Assembly: GCA_964247735.1 (NCBI GenBank)
Contig: CAXTVS010000001.1
Coordinates: 62,001 to 126,000 of the forward strand
Length of the DNA stretch: 64,000 nucleotides
Origin: Lichenicola sp964247735
GTDB taxonomy: Bacteria > Pseudomonadota > Alphaproteobacteria > Acetobacterales > Acetobacteraceae
Direction of reading: 5' to 3'
The position numbers and the translations under genes are program-made. The notes beneath the pieces were generated by a model. That model did not search any database. It worked only from the letters and a program-made list of their open reading frames with translations, and had not been told where the DNA came from. Shown piece by piece: positions 7,789 to 15,887 of the stretch; the stretch's first letter is position 1; the number at the start of each line of letters is the position of its first letter.

Positions 7789-9111
7789 ATGAGGATCGTC
7801 CTCGCGGGAACGCCGATGATCGGCCACCTCAACCCGCTGCTGTCGATCGGCAGGCTGCTGGTGGCGGACGGTCACGAGGTTCTCGGCCACAGCGCCGGCG
7901 CCCACCGCAACCGTTTCGAGGCGGCCGGCATGCGGTTCGAGCCCTTCCCGCCCGCGATCGACCGCGACCTCAGCGACCTCGACCAGGCCTTCCCGGAGCT
8001 GAAGTCGCTCGATGCCGGACCGGACAAGCTCGGCTTCCTGTTCCGGCACGCTTTCATCGGCCCGCTTGGGGCGCAGCACGCCTCGCTCGCGGCGCTGCTG
8101 GAACGTCATCCCGCGGACCTGGTGCTGAGCGACAACCTGTTCCTGGGCGTGCTGCCGTTCCTGCTCGGGCCCAGGGCCGAACGCCCGGCGATCGCCTGCT
8201 GCGGCGTCACCCCGTTGTTCACCAGCCGCGACGACGGCGCGCCGAACGGCCCGGGGCTGCTGCCGACCGCGGACGAGGACACCCTGCTCGACTACGAGCT
8301 GATCAAGGCGTTCGCCGACCACGACTTCTTCGACCCGGTCCAGGCGGAACTCGACCGGGCGCTGGCGGCGGCCGGACGCGGCCCGCTCGCCATGCCGATG
8401 AACGACGCCGGGGTGGCGCTGCCGGACCTGTACCTCCAGCCCACCGTGGCCGCCTTCGAATACCCGCGGCGCAACGCCCCCGCGACGCTGCACTTCATCG
8501 GCGCCCTGCCGCTGCCGGTGATCGACATGCCGCTTCCCGAATGGGCCGGCGAGGTGGCGAGAGCGGCCAGGGTGGTCCTGGTCACGCAGGGCACGCTGGC
8601 CAACCACGACTTCCGCGAGGTGGTGGCGCCCACGCTGGCCGCACTCCGGGACCGGGACGACATCCTGGTGCTGGTGACCACGGGAGGGCGTCCGCTCGAC
8701 GCCGTCCCCGGGCCGATCCCGGCCAATGCGCGGCTGGCCCGGTTCCTGCCCTATGACTGGCTGATGCCGCTGGTCGACCTCGTGGTCACCAACGGCGGCT
8801 ACGGCACGGTCAACTACGCGCTCAGCCGGGGCGTCCCGCTGATCGTCGCCGGGGTCAACGAGGACAAGGCGGAGGTGGGCGCGCGCGTCGCCTGGAGCGG
8901 CGTGGGCCTCGCCCTGCAGGCCGAGGCCCCGGAGCCGGCCGCACTCCGCCAGGCCATCGACCGGGTGCTGGACGACGACGGCTACCGCGTCGCCGCCCGG
9001 GCGATGGCGGCCCGCTTCTCGGAGGCCGACAGCGAGCGGCGGGTCCTGCGGCTGCTCGAGGCCGCCCGCGCGCAGCATGTCGCCGCGTCGGGCGTGTCGC
9101 CGCCCGCGTGA
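7789..9111 (+). CDS. Family 1 (UGT/MGT-type) glycosyltransferase
   Basis: A 440-residue GT1 enzyme of standard length. It opens 'MRIVLAGTPMIGHLNPLLSI', the acceptor-lobe signature with the catalytic-type His in GHLNP (residue 13). The C-terminal lobe has 'VLVTQGTLANHDF' and the donor-binding 'VDLVVTNGGYGTVNYALSRGVPLIV', close to the TNGGxGT motif of macrolide and zeaxanthin glycosyltransferases. Such enzymes move a sugar from a nucleotide donor to a small lipophilic acceptor (carotenoid, polyketide, hopanoid or flavonoid). No natural-product genes are adjacent, so the acceptor is unknown. A 143-bp gap separates it from the GT2 gene upstream. Confidence 0.85.
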   Translation: MRIVLAGTPMIGHLNPLLSIGRLLVADGHEVLGHSAGAHRNRFEAAGMRFEPFPPAIDRDLSDLDQAFPELKSLDAGPDKLGFLFRHAFIGPLGAQHASLAALLERHPADLVLSDNLFLGVLPFLLGPRAERPAIACCGVTPLFTSRDDGAPNGPGLLPTADEDTLLDYELIKAFADHDFFDPVQAELDRALAAAGRGPLAMPMNDAGVALPDLYLQPTVAAFEYPRRNAPATLHFIGALPLPVIDMPLPEWAGEVARAARVVLVTQGTLANHDFREVVAPTLAALRDRDDILVLVTTGGRPLDAVPGPIPANARLARFLPYDWLMPLVDLVVTNGGYGTVNYALSRGVPLIVAGVNEDKAEVGARVAWSGVGLALQAEAPEPAALRQAIDRVLDDDGYRVAARAMAARFSEADSERRVLRLLEAARAQHVAASGVSPPA

Positions 9112-9424
9112 ACATGGTTCACGGCTGAACAGCCTGGGCCGCCGCTGTTGTTCCGAATCCGGTTGCCCGGCTCGTGCGGCCAGGGCGGGTTCCAGTCGTG
9201 GGGAGGTATCTTCTCAAGCAACCTTGACGGGAGGCAAACAACACATGCCGCCATAAGCGTCTCAAAATAGGCTCTATACTTACATTGTTTGACAAAGGCT
9301 CAATTAGTTTTTGTCTGTCGCGCGGTTTTTCCTACTTTTTCATGTTGAAACGACGCGGGAAGCGCCACTATGTTCACAACACGGCCGCTCACTAGAACGG
9401 CGTGACCCTCAGGAGGATCTTGTG
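9112..9424. other. AT-richer intergenic region with promoter-like sequence
   Basis: About 310 bases without a gene. The stretch from about 9230 to 9370 is clearly AT-richer than the surroundings, with 'CTCTATACTTACATTG' near 9273 (a TATACT -10-like hexamer at 9275-9280) and TTGACA at 9289-9294. Neither has a fully convincing partner hexamer at 16-18 bases, so no precise promoter is claimed, but the composition suggests the control region of the small secreted gene at 9425. A strong AGGAGG sits at 9411-9416. Confidence 0.4.
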
Positions 9425-9643
9425 ATGGCTACAGTCTCGCGTCATTTCACGGCCCAACGCTCCGGCATCGCGCTTGCCACGTTGCTGGTTGCATCGGTGT
9501 CGGTGCATGATCATCGCGTCGCGGCAGCCATGCAACAGGGCGTGTCCGTCGCCGCCAGCACGACGACCGGCAGCCAGCCCGCGCACCTGGTGACGGCCGC
9601 CTACGATTCCATCGGCTCCGGCATCGCCCATCATTATCCCTGA
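9425..9643 (+). CDS. Small secreted hypothetical protein
   Basis: A 72-residue protein not recognised as any family. ATG 9425 is preceded by an excellent AGGAGG ribosome site eight bases upstream (a GTG directly before it is an alternative start). Residues 1-36 look like a signal peptide: basic 'ATVSRHFTAQRSG', hydrophobic 'IALATLLVASVSV', and an Ala-rich exit 'RVAAAMQ'. The mature part is a short Ser/Thr/Ala/His-rich chain ending 'GSGIAHHYP'. The strong ribosome site and AT-rich leader suggest a well-expressed, perhaps stress-induced exported peptide. It may be under 40 residues after cleavage. Confidence 0.55.
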   Translation: MATVSRHFTAQRSGIALATLLVASVSVHDHRVAAAMQQGVSVAASTTTGSQPAHLVTAAYDSIGSGIAHHYP

Positions 9644-9734
9644 TGCATGGCACGGACGAGTCCCGCCGGCCGCTGACGACAGGCAGATGAGCCGGTCGTC
9701 GCGGCGGCCTCCAGCCTTCTTCCTGGAAATCGCG

Positions 9735-9780
9735 ACAACCGAAAGCCCGGGCGCTCGCCGCGCACGGGCTTCTCGGTTGT
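9735..9780. terminator. Long inverted repeat, possible terminator
   Basis: ACAACCGA (9735-9742) plus AAGCCCG (9743-9749) pair with CGGGCTT (9765-9771) and TCGGTTGT (9773-9780), giving a 15-bp stem with a single bulged C and a 15-base GC-rich loop. No T-run follows on either strand, so intrinsic termination is uncertain. The hairpin lies between the small secreted gene and the diguanylate cyclase gene and could end the former's transcript or act in the latter's leader. Confidence 0.45.
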
Positions 9781-9865
9781 GCGCCATGGTGAATTGCGTA
9801 GTCTGTCGTCCTGTCTTCAACGTCCGATCATCATGGGGCGGTCTTCAAGCCGACGGAACAGGTCC

Positions 9866-12817
9866 ATGGCTTTCGGTCCCATCGTGTGGCATCCATCGGT
9901 CCGGGCACCGCTTGCAGCCGCCCTCGCGATCGCAGCCCTGTGGTGCGCCCCGGCGGCGCGGGCTGACCGGTCGACCTTCCGCACCTATGACGCCGACCAG
10001 GGCCTCGCCAGCGTCGGCGGCGACTGCATGCTCCAGGACCGTGCCGGCTACATGCTGGTCTGCACCGAGCACGGCGTGTTCGCCTATGACGGCAGGCGGT
10101 TCACCAACTTGGGCGCGGACCAGGGTCTTCGCCAGGGCGGCTTCGTCGAGGGCCTGACCCTCACCGCCACCGGGCGGGTCGCGGTCGAGTTCGCCGACGA
10201 GGTGCTGGTGTCGGACCGGCCGTCGGACGCGTCGCATCCGCCCGGCGCGCTGTCGTTCCACACGGTGCTCCACCCCGGCATCTCCTTCTACGACGAGCGG
10301 CCGCATCGCCTGGCTGCCTGGCAGGACGGCCTCGTGTTCCTGGCCAACGACACGATGGTGATGATCGCGGTTCCCGGATCCGGGGCACCGCGTATCGAGG
10401 CGATGCGCTACAGCCGCGAGCAGCGGGAGCTGCTCAGGAACGCGGCTGCCGTGTTCTCCGTGCGCGGCCACCTCTGGGAAGCGTTCGACGACGGCCGGCT
10501 GTGCGCCGCCGATCCGGACGCGGTGAGATGCTACGGCGCCGTGGACGGGCTGCGTGGCGGCCCCTGGCTGGACGTGGTCGCGGGTCCCGACGGCCGGATC
10601 CTCGCCAGGTCGGCCACGTCGGTCGGAACCTTCGATCCCATGTCGGGCCGCTGGTCGGTGGTGGACCTGCCGGACCAGGGTGGCCGCTACGGCAACCATT
10701 CCCTCAGCATCGGCCTGTTCAGGACGCCCGACGGCAGCTTCATGACGCAGGCGGATCACGGCCTCGCCATCCTGCGTCCGGATGGGTGGCAGCCCTTGAG
10801 CGTCGCCGACGGCGCCCCGGCGGGCGACATCATGAGTGCCGTGACCGATGCGACCGGCCAGCTCTGGTTCCAGGTGCTCGGGCGCGGGCTGGTGCGCTGG
10901 GTCGGCTACGGGCACTGGCAAAGCCTGCAGAAGGCGGATGGGCTGTCCGACGGCATCCCCTGGCAGTCGGCACGTCCTCCCGGGAGCGCGCTCTGGGTGT
11001 CCACCGACACCGGGGTGGACGAGGTGGTGCATCGCGGGCCGTTCCTGCGCGTCGGCAGGGTGTTCCCCGGACCCTCCTTCGCGCTCATCGTCGGCCCGCA
11101 CGGCGAGCTGTGGAGCTCCTCCGGCCTGAACGGCGCCAGGATCATCGATCCGGCGGACAACGCAGTGACCAGGGTGGACCTGCCGCCGATCGACGCCATG
11201 GTATCGGATCCGCACGGCACCATGTGGATCGGCACCGAGGCCGGGCTGTTCAAGGTCGACGACCGTCCCGACGTGCCGCTTCACGCCCGGATCGAGGGCT
11301 CGCCGCACGCGCCCGTGCCCGGTCTCGTCCATGACGGCGTCGGCGGCGTGTTCTACCTGTCGGGCGGCCGCCTGCGCCATTGCCACGGCGACGGCACCGA
11401 CGTTCCCGTTACCGGCGGATGGCCGTCCACCGCGTTCGATCCGCTCGCCATCACCATCGACCAGGAGGGCGGGCTGTGGATCGGCGGCGCGGGCGGGCTG
11501 TTCCGGTTCACCGTCTCGAACGACCGCGTGGTGTCGAGCGAGGCGGTCCCGACCGCCGACACGCGCACCAACACCATCGTCGCCGTGATGGTCGACCACC
11601 GCGGCTGGGTCTGGGCCGGCACCGCGCTCGGCGTGTCGGTGTTCGACGGACGGCGCTGGGTGTCGGTCGATGCCGATGGCGGCCTGCTGTCCGACGACGT
11701 GGACCAGAACGGCATGCGCGAGGATCCGGACGGGTCGGTCTGGATCGCCACCACCGAAGGCTTCTCCCACCTGCTCGACCCGGCCTGGCTGTTCACCGAC
11801 CGGCCGCTGGAGGTGGTGGTGAGCCAGGCAAGGCTCGGCGCGCGCCCGGTGACGACCGGCTCGCTGCCCTTCACCCGGGATGCGCTGTCGATCCAGCTCG
11901 GCACGCCGAACTACGGCGCCGAGCGGTCCCTGCTGTTCCGCTACCACCTGTCGGGGGTGGATGCCGGATGGGCGGAGTCCTCGTCGGGGCTGGTGCGCTA
12001 CCCCTTCGTGCCGCCCGGCCGCCACGTGCTGACGGTGGTCGGCTACGACGAGATGATCCACCAGGCATCGCCGCCCGTCACCCTGGTGGTCGACATGGCC
12101 TATCCGTGGTGGCGGCAATGGTGGTCGGAAGCGCTGTGGCTCCTGCTTGCCGCAGCACTCCTCTACGGCGTCGTGCGCCTTTGCATGCGCGCCAGCCTCC
12201 GCCGCCAGCGGGACCTCGAACGCCGCATCGCCGCGGCCACCGAGGAGATGCGCGCCGCCCAGGCCCTGCTCCGGTTCCAGGCCGCGCACGATGCCCTGAC
12301 CGGCCTGCTCAACCGGTCGGAGATCGAGCGGCGGCTGGCGGCCAAGCTGGGCAACGCCCATCCCGGCGACGAGATGGTGGTGGCCCTGCTCGACGTCGAC
12401 CACTTCAAGCGCGTCAACGACAGCCACGGCCATCTCGGCGGCGACGACGTGCTCCGTGCCCTCGGGCGGCTGATCTCGCGGACCGTTCACGACGGCGAAT
12501 ATGCCGGCCGCTACGGCGGCGAGGAGATCCTGCTGGTGCTCGACGATACCGACGGCCGCGGCGCCGAGCGCGTGCTGAACCTGCACCTCGCCGTGCGGCA
12601 CGACATCTTCGAGGTGCCGGGCGCCGCGATCAGGGTGACCTGCTCCATCGGGCTCGCCTGGTCCGTGCCCGGCGACGACTGGCAGTCGCTGATCGGACGC
12701 GCCGACGATGCCCTCTACGAAGCCAAGGAAGGCGGCCGCGACCGGGTGGTGGAAAGCCACCGCGTCAGGCCCAGCCTGTCGGGCAGCACGGCCATCGCCC
12801 GTCCGGACGGAGCCTGA
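9866..12817 (+). CDS. Periplasmic-sensing diguanylate cyclase (Reg_prop propeller, Y_Y_Y, GGDEF)
   Basis: About 983 residues. A signal segment (hydrophobic core 'APLAAALAIAALWCA') leads into a long periplasmic region built of two-component-regulator propeller repeats, seen as recurring 'G.LW.....GL' units such as 'GQLWFQVLGRGLV', 'GTMWIGTEAGLF' and 'GGLWIGGAGGLF'. A Y_Y_Y-type Ig domain follows ('LLFRYHLSGVDAGWAE'), then one membrane helix ('ALWLLLAAALLYGVVRL'), a coiled coil and a C-terminal GGDEF domain with 'GGEEI' at 884-887. The catalytic signature is intact, so it should make cyclic-di-GMP; an RxxD inhibitory site at the usual spacing is not seen. This architecture normally ends in a histidine kinase; here the output is c-di-GMP. 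The start could also be ATG 9833. Confidence 0.88.
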   Translation: MAFGPIVWHPSVRAPLAAALAIAALWCAPAARADRSTFRTYDADQGLASVGGDCMLQDRAGYMLVCTEHGVFAYDGRRFTNLGADQGLRQGGFVEGLTLTATGRVAVEFADEVLVSDRPSDASHPPGALSFHTVLHPGISFYDERPHRLAAWQDGLVFLANDTMVMIAVPGSGAPRIEAMRYSREQRELLRNAAAVFSVRGHLWEAFDDGRLCAADPDAVRCYGAVDGLRGGPWLDVVAGPDGRILARSATSVGTFDPMSGRWSVVDLPDQGGRYGNHSLSIGLFRTPDGSFMTQADHGLAILRPDGWQPLSVADGAPAGDIMSAVTDATGQLWFQVLGRGLVRWVGYGHWQSLQKADGLSDGIPWQSARPPGSALWVSTDTGVDEVVHRGPFLRVGRVFPGPSFALIVGPHGELWSSSGLNGARIIDPADNAVTRVDLPPIDAMVSDPHGTMWIGTEAGLFKVDDRPDVPLHARIEGSPHAPVPGLVHDGVGGVFYLSGGRLRHCHGDGTDVPVTGGWPSTAFDPLAITIDQEGGLWIGGAGGLFRFTVSNDRVVSSEAVPTADTRTNTIVAVMVDHRGWVWAGTALGVSVFDGRRWVSVDADGGLLSDDVDQNGMREDPDGSVWIATTEGFSHLLDPAWLFTDRPLEVVVSQARLGARPVTTGSLPFTRDALSIQLGTPNYGAERSLLFRYHLSGVDAGWAESSSGLVRYPFVPPGRHVLTVVGYDEMIHQASPPVTLVVDMAYPWWRQWWSEALWLLLAAALLYGVVRLCMRASLRRQRDLERRIAAATEEMRAAQALLRFQAAHDALTGLLNRSEIERRLAAKLGNAHPGDEMVVALLDVDHFKRVNDSHGHLGGDDVLRALGRLISRTVHDGEYAGRYGGEEILLVLDDTDGRGAERVLNLHLAVRHDIFEVPGAAIRVTCSIGLAWSVPGDDWQSLIGRADDALYEAKEGGRDRVVESHRVRPSLSGSTAIARPDGA

Positions 12818-12844
12818 CGGGTTCAGCCGTCCGTCCGGCCGCGA

Positions 12845-14005
12845 TCAGATCGGCAGGTCGTCGGCGCTTCGCGGCTCGGCGATGCGGCGCCCGTTGCGCT
12901 CGGCGCGGAACAGGATCGACCGGGCGTAGGCGACCCGACGCGTCCGCATGATCGAGCCGAGCGGGCGGTGAGCCGACAGGCCGTGCCAGGGGCTGAACGC
13001 CAACCCGTCATCCACGGCGGCGGACCGGGCCGGGCTCCACCCTTCCTGCGGCGCCACGACGATGCGCGCCACCGGCCGATATGGGCTGCGGTCTTCCGGC
13101 CACACCGCCGAGGCGTCCTCGATCGGCATCGTCGCCCCGTCGGTGGCGAGCTGGACCCGCAGCTCCCACTCGCCGCCCTCGGTGGCGAAGTGGCGGTTGA
13201 CCGCCTCGCGCAGCCCGTCCGGCTTGCCGGCGAGGTCGAGCTTCGCCTCGCTCAGCGCCACCAGCCCGGGAGACACCGGCGCCACGCAGACCTTGCAGTA
13301 GTTCTCCCCATAGAGCAGCGCCGCCTGCGAGTAGAAGGTGTCGCCCAGGATGTGGGTCTTGCGCTGCCCGGCCACCGTCACCAGCGTGGCGCTCCTGCCG
13401 CCGAACGCTTCGAGCACCCGCTCGGTGCCGCGGCTCAGGGCGGAGACCGCCTTCTTCAGCCCCGGCGCCTGGTCGGTGGTCGCCGCGATCGGCTTCAGCT
13501 GCGCCAGGAAGCCCGCCGCGTCGCGCGTGTTGAAGGCAGGCGAGTTGCCCAGCACGAAGTCCTGGGTGTTGTCGTCCTCGCTGCCGGGCAGCCGCTCACC
13601 GGACACGCCGACCACCTTGAGCGCCATGCCGCGCGGCATCGACACGTTGTCGTCCAGCACGTCGCCGGGCGTGGTCGACAGGCGGATCACCACCGGATAC
13701 CGGCCCGGCCGGGCGAACATGCCCTGCGCCAGGTCGGGCGGCAGGTCGGGCACGGACAGGATGCCGCGCAGGAAGCCGTGGCTCTTGGCGTGCACCGAGC
13801 GCATCGCGTGCCCGCAATGTCCGAAGGTGGTCCGGCTGATCGACAGCATGGTCTCGGCAAGGTCTGCCTCGATCGCGGCCTCGTCCGCCCGGCTGGACTC
13901 GAGGGACGGATCGAACGGCAGGGGAGCCGCCGTCAGCGCGGCGTCCGGTGCGGGCATCTCGACCTCCACGTTCTCGACCGGCCGATAACGGGCGGACAGC
14001 GACAT
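12845..14005 (-). CDS. Catalase-family haem protein (y4iL-like)
   Basis: A 386-residue member of the catalase superfamily, shorter than true monofunctional catalases. The distal His region is 'RSVHAKSHGFLRG', followed by 'VIRLSTTPGD', 'PRGMALKVVGV', 'TQDFVLGNSPAFNTRD' and 'FYSQAALLYGENYCKVCVAP', all characteristic of the catalase-like group that includes rhizobial y4iL. Members are thought to bind haem and act as peroxidases or oxygenases; true catalase activity is not assured. It is convergent with the diguanylate cyclase gene and lies downstream of mlaA on the same strand. Confidence 0.8.
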   Translation of the reverse strand: MSLSARYRPVENVEVEMPAPDAALTAAPLPFDPSLESSRADEAAIEADLAETMLSISRTTFGHCGHAMRSVHAKSHGFLRGILSVPDLPPDLAQGMFARPGRYPVVIRLSTTPGDVLDDNVSMPRGMALKVVGVSGERLPGSEDDNTQDFVLGNSPAFNTRDAAGFLAQLKPIAATTDQAPGLKKAVSALSRGTERVLEAFGGRSATLVTVAGQRKTHILGDTFYSQAALLYGENYCKVCVAPVSPGLVALSEAKLDLAGKPDGLREAVNRHFATEGGEWELRVQLATDGATMPIEDASAVWPEDRSPYRPVARIVVAPQEGWSPARSAAVDDGLAFSPWHGLSAHRPLGSIMRTRRVAYARSILFRAERNGRRIAEPRSADDLPI

Positions 14006-14035
14006 GGTCGAGGAGGGTACGAGCTTGTGAAGCCG

Positions 14036-14060
14036 GCCGGCCCGGAGGGCGCGGGCCGGC
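14036..14060 (-). terminator. GC-rich hairpin after mlaA
   Basis: GCCGGCCCG (14036-14044) pairs with CGGGCCGGC (14052-14060) around a 7-base loop, 18 bases past the mlaA stop. There is no T-tract, so it may only pause transcription or stabilise the mRNA end. Confidence 0.35.
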
Positions 14061-14077
14061 GTCTCGGATCCGGCGCG

Positions 14078-14983
14078 CTACCGGGCCGGCGGGACCGCGG
14101 TCTTGGTGATGGCCGGGCTGACCGTGGGCAGCGGCAGGGTGCCGGGACCGCTGTTGCCGGTGTCCGCCGGCGGCGGCGCGCCCACCGTGCTGGTGGCGTC
14201 CGGATACCAATCCGGCACGGTGGCGCGACGGTCGTTGCGCGCCGCGTTGACGTCGTTCTGGCGCAGCTGGCGATACAGCGAGCGTTGCGTCGCGTACGGG
14301 TCGAGCGCGTTCTCCTTCAGCTTCCTGAGGTCCTCGATGTGCGGCGCCACCCCGTCCACCGCCGCCAGCCCGGTGGAGATGTCGTTCAGGTGGTGGACGC
14401 CGTTGAAGGTCGCCCAGGTGTAGGGGCTGACCGCCTCGTCGACGCCGCGGCCGATGCCGTCGCGCACCCCCGACGGGCCGAACAGCGGCAGGTAGAGATA
14501 GGGACCGGCCGGGATGCCCCACAGCGCCAGGGTGGTGGCGCCCTCGGCGGAATGGTCCGGGTAGCCGACGTGCTTGGCCACGTCGAGCACGCCGCCGATG
14601 CCGACCGTGCTGTTGATGATGAAGCGCACGAAGGTGTCGCCGGCCCGCCTGGGCTTGGTCTCCAGCACGTCGTTGGCGAACTGCGTCGGCGCGCCGAGGT
14701 TGTTCAGCACGTTGTGGATGCCGGTGCGCACCGGCTGCGGAAAGACGTAGTTGTAGCCGCGCGCCACCGGGATCAGCACGTAGGTCAGCAGCCCGTCGTT
14801 GACGGTGTAGATCACCCGGTTGGTGGGCTCGAACGGGTCGTTGGTCGCCTTGTAGTCCGCCAGCGCCTCGGGATCGCTGGCCGGCGGCCGGGTGGCGCAG
14901 CCGGCCAGGAGCAGGGCGGCGGCTGCCGCCGGGAGCAGCCTGGCTGCCGGCCTGCTCCGTCCGCCCCGGATCACCTGCCGCAT
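14078..14983 (-). CDS. mlaA: MlaA-family outer-membrane lipoprotein
   Basis: A 301-residue lipoprotein with a lipobox at 'ALLLAGC'. The MlaA (VacJ) domain is clear: 'NDPFEPTNRVIYTVND', 'VRTGIHNVLNNLGAPTQFANDVLE', 'FIINSTVGIGGVLDVAKHVG', 'LALWGIPAGPYLYLPLFGPS'. MlaA sits as a doughnut in the outer membrane and removes mislocalised phospholipids from the outer leaflet, handing them to MlaC and the MlaFEDB complex. The other mla genes are absent here. ATG 14983 follows a GGGGGAAG ribosome site. A Pro-rich tail of about 40 residues follows the domain. The gene lies 106 bases after the phosphonate-locus dioxygenase on the same strand. Confidence 0.9.
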   Translation of the reverse strand: MRQVIRGGRSRPAARLLPAAAAALLLAGCATRPPASDPEALADYKATNDPFEPTNRVIYTVNDGLLTYVLIPVARGYNYVFPQPVRTGIHNVLNNLGAPTQFANDVLETKPRRAGDTFVRFIINSTVGIGGVLDVAKHVGYPDHSAEGATTLALWGIPAGPYLYLPLFGPSGVRDGIGRGVDEAVSPYTWATFNGVHHLNDISTGLAAVDGVAPHIEDLRKLKENALDPYATQRSLYRQLRQNDVNAARNDRRATVPDWYPDATSTVGAPPPADTGNSGPGTLPLPTVSPAITKTAVPPAR

Positions 14984-15089
14984 CGTCTTCCCCCGCCCGC
15001 CCTGGTTCGCGTCCCGCGCGGGCATGGATAGGGGAGGGCGCCGGTTCCGGAAAGAGCAGCGCCGCCACACCTGCGGAGGAAGCGTCGCC

Positions 15090-15887
15090 TCAAACCCTGA
15101 ACACGTAGCTCTCGCCGGGCCTGCGCTCGATGTCCGGCGGAAAGGCGGCGCGCTTCTCTGCGAAGTAGCGGCGGCGGTGGTCGCCGTGCCCGACGCCGTT
15201 GTAGGTCAGGTAGAGCACCCGACGCTGGGTATCGGTCAGGTTCGGCTTGGACGCGTGCGGCACGAAGCTGTCGAAGAAGATCACGTCGCCGGGCTCGGTC
15301 GGCACCGCCACCAGCCCGAGCGCCTCCTCGGCCAGCGGGGTCCACTCGGCGCCGATCAGCTCGCGCGTGCGGGGCACGCTGGCGATCTCCAGGCAGCCGT
15401 TCTCGATCGTCGCCGGGTCGATGGTGACCAGGGCGGTGACGAAGATGGGCGCGTAGCTGGTCCAGCCGGCCTGCTGGTCCTGGTGCGCCTTGAAGCCGTC
15501 GCCGCCCGGATACTTGAAGTTGATCTTGTCCTTGAACAGCACCGCCTCCTCGCCGGTCAGCACCGACAGCCAGCGGCTCAGCGCGCCGTGCCGGGCAACC
15601 GCGTCCATCGCCGGGTGGTGGGAGCAGAAGTCCTCGATCCGCTGCACCACCCGCCGCCCGGGCTCGAGCAGGCTGTCCTCGTGGTAGACCATCTGGCCGC
15701 CCGGCACCTCGGGGGCCGACGCGATCTCGCCGGTCCAGCGGATCAGCGCCTCGGTCTCGGCGGCGGAGAAGAAGCCGCGCACCACCAGGTAGCCGTCGCG
15801 CCGCATCGCCCGGGCCTCGTCCGGCTCCGGCAGGCGGGCGGACGCGCCGGGGCGTGCGGTGTCGGCCGGGCGGGTCACCGCGTTCAT
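15090..15887 (-). CDS. Phytanoyl-CoA dioxygenase-family Fe(II)/2-oxoglutarate oxygenase
   Basis: A 265-residue PhyH-family protein. The iron-binding facial triad is visible as 'GFKAHQDQQAGW' (HxD) and the distal His in 'FFDSFVPHASKPN', with an Arg in 'TQRRVLYLTYN' placed to bind 2-oxoglutarate. Its ATG overlaps the stop of the upstream nucleotidyltransferase by 4 bp, so the two are translationally coupled and belong to the divergent phosphonate locus. Related oxygenases (PhnY, FzmG and others) hydroxylate phosphonates. By context it may hydroxylate 2-aminoethylphosphonate or its CMP or lipid conjugate; the family is broad and the substrate is not proven. Confidence 0.85.
   Translation of the reverse strand: MNAVTRPADTARPGASARLPEPDEARAMRRDGYLVVRGFFSAAETEALIRWTGEIASAPEVPGGQMVYHEDSLLEPGRRVVQRIEDFCSHHPAMDAVARHGALSRWLSVLTGEEAVLFKDKINFKYPGGDGFKAHQDQQAGWTSYAPIFVTALVTIDPATIENGCLEIASVPRTRELIGAEWTPLAEEALGLVAVPTEPGDVIFFDSFVPHASKPNLTDTQRRVLYLTYNGVGHGDHRRRYFAEKRAAFPPDIERRPGESYVFRV

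Noticed and set aside
9845..12760. A minus-strand open frame of about 970 codons opposite the diguanylate cyclase
   Set aside because: Low-complexity shadow frame; the plus strand encodes clear propeller and GGDEF motifs.
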